This document shows positions 6,678 to 7,734 of a stretch of DNA of 7,734 nt, piece by piece. The position numbers and the translations under genes were made by a program. The stretch comes from Aquifex sp. (GTDB taxonomy: Bacteria; Aquificota; Aquificia; Aquificales; Aquificaceae). Numbering within the stretch: the first letter of the stretch is position 1; each line of letters opens with the position of its first letter. The notes beneath the pieces were generated by a model. It made no database searches. It was not told the origin of the DNA and worked only from the letters and a program-made list of their open reading frames with translations. The stretch is taken from the NCBI GenBank assembly GCA_015487405.1, contig WFPV01000146.1:1-7734 (forward strand), given 5' to 3'.

Positions 6678-7057
6678 ACTTTTTGTGCATCTTCTATATC
6701 GGTTTGTGTTCCTCTTCTCAATTTGGAAAGAATAAAGTCATAGGGTTCAAGAACTTTAATACTCAAATATGGAGAATCGTAAACACTAACAGCTCTTTCC
6801 CGATAACCGGAAGGCATAAGTATCACAGACCATCCGGAGAAATTTTCCGTTAGATCAGCCTCTATTCCTAACTTTTCAAGGAATTCCAGGAGTTCGTATA
6901 GGTCTCCCTCAATAACCTCCGCATCAATGTCCCTCGTGTGCCTGCTCGCAACTCCATAAAAAGGCAAAGCGATAGCCCCAACAAGTATAAGGGAAAGTTT
7001 TTTATTTTTTCCTTTTGCAAAGTCTTCAAGTATCTTTAAAAGCTCTTCTTTATCCAC
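6674..7057 (-). CDS. Small nucleotidyltransferase-fold protein, 127 aa, probably C-terminally frameshifted
   Basis: The sequence has the marks of a minimal nucleotidyltransferase (pol-beta-like) of the kind found in AbiEii/MNT-type and DUF6036-like proteins: LILVGAIALPFYGVASRHTRDIDAEV (23-48), where the glycine helps form the nucleotide site and T41-x-D43-x-D45 is the metal-binding DxD pattern, then LEPYDFILSKLRRGTQTDIEDAQ (103-125), the usual conserved end block. Such proteins are often parts of toxin-antitoxin or HEPN/MNT modules. The substrate here is unknown. The reading frame stops right after DIEDAQKV, where relatives normally continue for some 40-50 residues; those residues are present in another frame (6537-6677). 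The start is GTG at 7057, with an in-frame TAA four codons upstream. AAGG is only two bases away, too near for a normal Shine-Dalgarno. It stands head to head with the plus-strand gene at 7080. Confidence 0.75.
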   Translation of the reverse strand: MDKEELLKILEDFAKGKNKKLSLILVGAIALPFYGVASRHTRDIDAEVIEGDLYELLEFLEKLGIEADLTENFSGWSVILMPSGYRERAVSVYDSPYLSIKVLEPYDFILSKLRRGTQTDIEDAQKV

Positions 7058-7065
7058 TACCTTAA

Positions 7066-7073
7066 ATTATCTT
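7066..7073. promoter_or_regulatory. Overlapping divergent -10 boxes between two head-to-head genes
   Basis: Only 22 bases (7058-7079) separate the GTG of the minus-strand gene from the ATG of the plus-strand gene. Within them GATAAT reads on the minus strand (7071-7066), eight bases before the GTG, and TATCTT reads on the plus strand (7068-7073), six bases before the ATG. Both spacings would give leaderless transcripts, and neither start has a usable Shine-Dalgarno. No convincing -35 is seen for either. The gap is AT-rich, so chance matches are possible. Confidence 0.3.
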
Positions 7074-7079
7074 AATTTT

Positions 7080-7413
7080 ATGACCTACAAAGTGTTAAGG
7101 TCTCTTTTTGGAGTTAGTGAAGATGAAATAAAAAAGTTAATAAAAACAGAACCTAAGGTTCGTAATTCCCTGTGGCTTGAGGCTCTTTTTAATAAAGAGT
7201 TATCTTTTGAGGAACTGAAGAGCTTTCCCGAGGACCAGATAAGACTTGCCTGTGGTTTTGCAAAAGACTGCAAAAGACTACGGATATCTCTTTGACTCTA
7301 ACCCTCAACTTCTGCGCCTTTGCAAAGAAAAAGATAAAGCGGACAGAAGATATCTAAGAAAATTCTTTGAAGTGCTTAATAGGGTTCATAATTCTACTAC
7401 ACCAAAGGTGTAG
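7080..7413 (+). pseudogene. Unrecognised gene broken by a 10-bp tandem duplication (107 aa when repaired)
   Basis: From ATG 7080 the open frame gives 71 residues and stops at 7295, the last ones (CKRLRISL) being out of frame. Removing one copy of a 10-bp repeat at 7259-7279 restores a single frame of 107 residues: it reads through ACGFAKDYGYLFDSNPQLLR, then CKEKDKADRRYLRKFFEVLNRVH, and ends at TAG 7411-7413 inside a terminator stem. The restored protein is small, soluble, charged and mostly helical, with early LFGVSEDEIKKLI and SFEELKSFPEDQIRLA segments. I do not recognise a family. There is no signal peptide or membrane helix. The start has no Shine-Dalgarno. It is divergent from the nucleotidyltransferase-like gene, which is itself frameshifted, so the two may once have formed a module. 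A truncated 71-residue product could still be made. Confidence 0.7.
7259..7279 (+). repeat. Perfect 10-bp tandem duplication
   Basis: GCAAAAGACT occurs at 7260-7269 and again at 7270-7279, with the preceding T also matching, so 21 bases have an exact period of 10. Ten is not a multiple of three, so the second copy shifts the reading frame of the plus-strand gene. Confidence 0.95.
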
Positions 7414-7425
7414 TTTTCTCTTTTT
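7396..7425 (+). terminator. Intrinsic terminator of the plus-strand gene
   Basis: ACTACACC (7396-7403), loop AAA, and GGTGTAGT (7407-7414) form a perfect 8-bp stem followed by TTTCTCTTTTT. The stem contains the last codons and the TAG of the repaired 107-residue frame. The T tract is on the plus strand only; the minus side continues AGAATTATG, so it is mainly one-directional, though the hairpin also lies downstream of the convergent RCK-type gene. Confidence 0.8.
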
Positions 7426-7438
7426 AAAAGATTTAGTT

Positions 7439-7734
7439 TCAGGAGGAGGAAGAGGTAATCACCCCTTCCCTCTTTTTGAGTAAAAGGAGGAAATCATCCG
7501 GTCTAACTTCAAAATCCAGGTCGGGAAACATAATAAATTCTTCACCTCTCTTTATACCTATAACTACGTAGTCTTTACCCAGTTCTTGAATTAACTCCCT
7601 AAAGGTTTTAACCTCTTCCACAACTCTCTCCTCAAACTCAGCTTTTTCTAAGAAAAACTTTAAAAGCTCTGTGCTTTCTTTATGTTTTATGTAATTAGAT
7701 ATTATTGAGCCTACGATTTCTACATCCACGATTA
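7439..7734 (-). CDS. C-terminal end of an RCK_C/TrkA-C domain protein, partial
   Basis: About 97 residues are visible up to TGA 7441-7439. The part from FFLEKAEFEERVVEEVKTFRELI through GKDYVVIGIKRGEEFIMFPDLDFEVRPDDFLLLLKK matches the RCK_C (TrkA-C) fold, a ligand-binding regulatory domain of potassium channels and Trk/Ktr uptake systems, including the typical P-x-x-D-x-x-x-x-x-D-x-L/F-L-L-L end. The preceding DVEIVGSIISNYIKHKE resembles the linker that joins an RCK_N domain to RCK_C. A GTG at 7729 could be a start, but no ribosome-binding site can be seen in the five remaining bases and the frame stays open to the edge (...I-V-D-V-E), so the gene most likely extends beyond the window. The C-terminus ends in four serines from near-identical TCC codons. 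It runs convergently to the plus-strand gene. Confidence 0.8.
   Translation of the reverse strand, partial: IVDVEIVGSIISNYIKHKESTELLKFFLEKAEFEERVVEEVKTFRELIQELGKDYVVIGIKRGEEFIMFPDLDFEVRPDDFLLLLKKREGVITSSSS

Noticed and set aside
7085..7273. 62-residue minus-strand frame opposite the plus-strand gene
   Set aside because: The plus-strand reading is better supported: it continues into a repaired frame that ends at a plus-strand terminator.
7727..7729. GTG at 7729 as the true start of the RCK_C-type gene
   Set aside because: The frame remains open to the window edge, and a free-standing protein would begin in the linker between RCK_N and RCK_C; a start further upstream is more likely.

Overview
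The window looks like chromosomal DNA from a hyperthermophilic member of the Aquificaceae. The proteins are rich in Lys and Glu, genes are packed with few or no bases between them, and SecA carries a large insertion in its first nucleotide-binding domain of the kind described for Aquificae. From memory, the 984-residue SecA and 340-residue Asd match the lengths of the Aquifex aeolicus proteins. That is recall, not a database search.

Positions 1-6492, all on the minus strand, form a tight gene cluster. In order of transcription it holds asd (aspartate-semialdehyde dehydrogenase), a small CoA-binding-fold protein, secA (the Sec translocase motor), a PmbA/TldE-type protein, a 206-residue two-helix membrane protein of unknown function, and the first five codons of another gene that leaves the window. 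Spacing is 12, 100, 15, -1 (a TAATG overlap) and 12 bases. Most internal genes have clear Shine-Dalgarno sequences; the PmbA/TldE gene has only a weak one. asd has none and instead a perfect TATAAT eight bases before its ATG, so it may be translated from a leaderless mRNA.

Positions 6537-7425 are an accessory-looking island with two head-to-head genes whose start codons are only 22 bases apart. The minus-strand gene is a small nucleotidyltransferase-fold protein whose C-terminal 46 residues sit in another frame behind an ATGA overlap. The plus-strand gene is an unrecognised protein broken by a perfect 10-bp tandem duplication; with one copy removed it becomes a 107-residue frame ending inside an intrinsic terminator. 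Both genes therefore carry a frame disruption, which suggests a decaying or possibly switchable two-gene module.

Positions 7439-7734, minus strand, hold the C-terminal end of a protein with an RCK_C (TrkA-C) domain, probably a potassium channel or transporter subunit whose N-terminus lies outside the window.

I saw no tRNA, rRNA, CRISPR array, insertion sequence or riboswitch. The longest stretch without a gene is the 100 bp before secA. The cluster at 1-6492 is ordinary housekeeping; the least explained part is 6537-7425.
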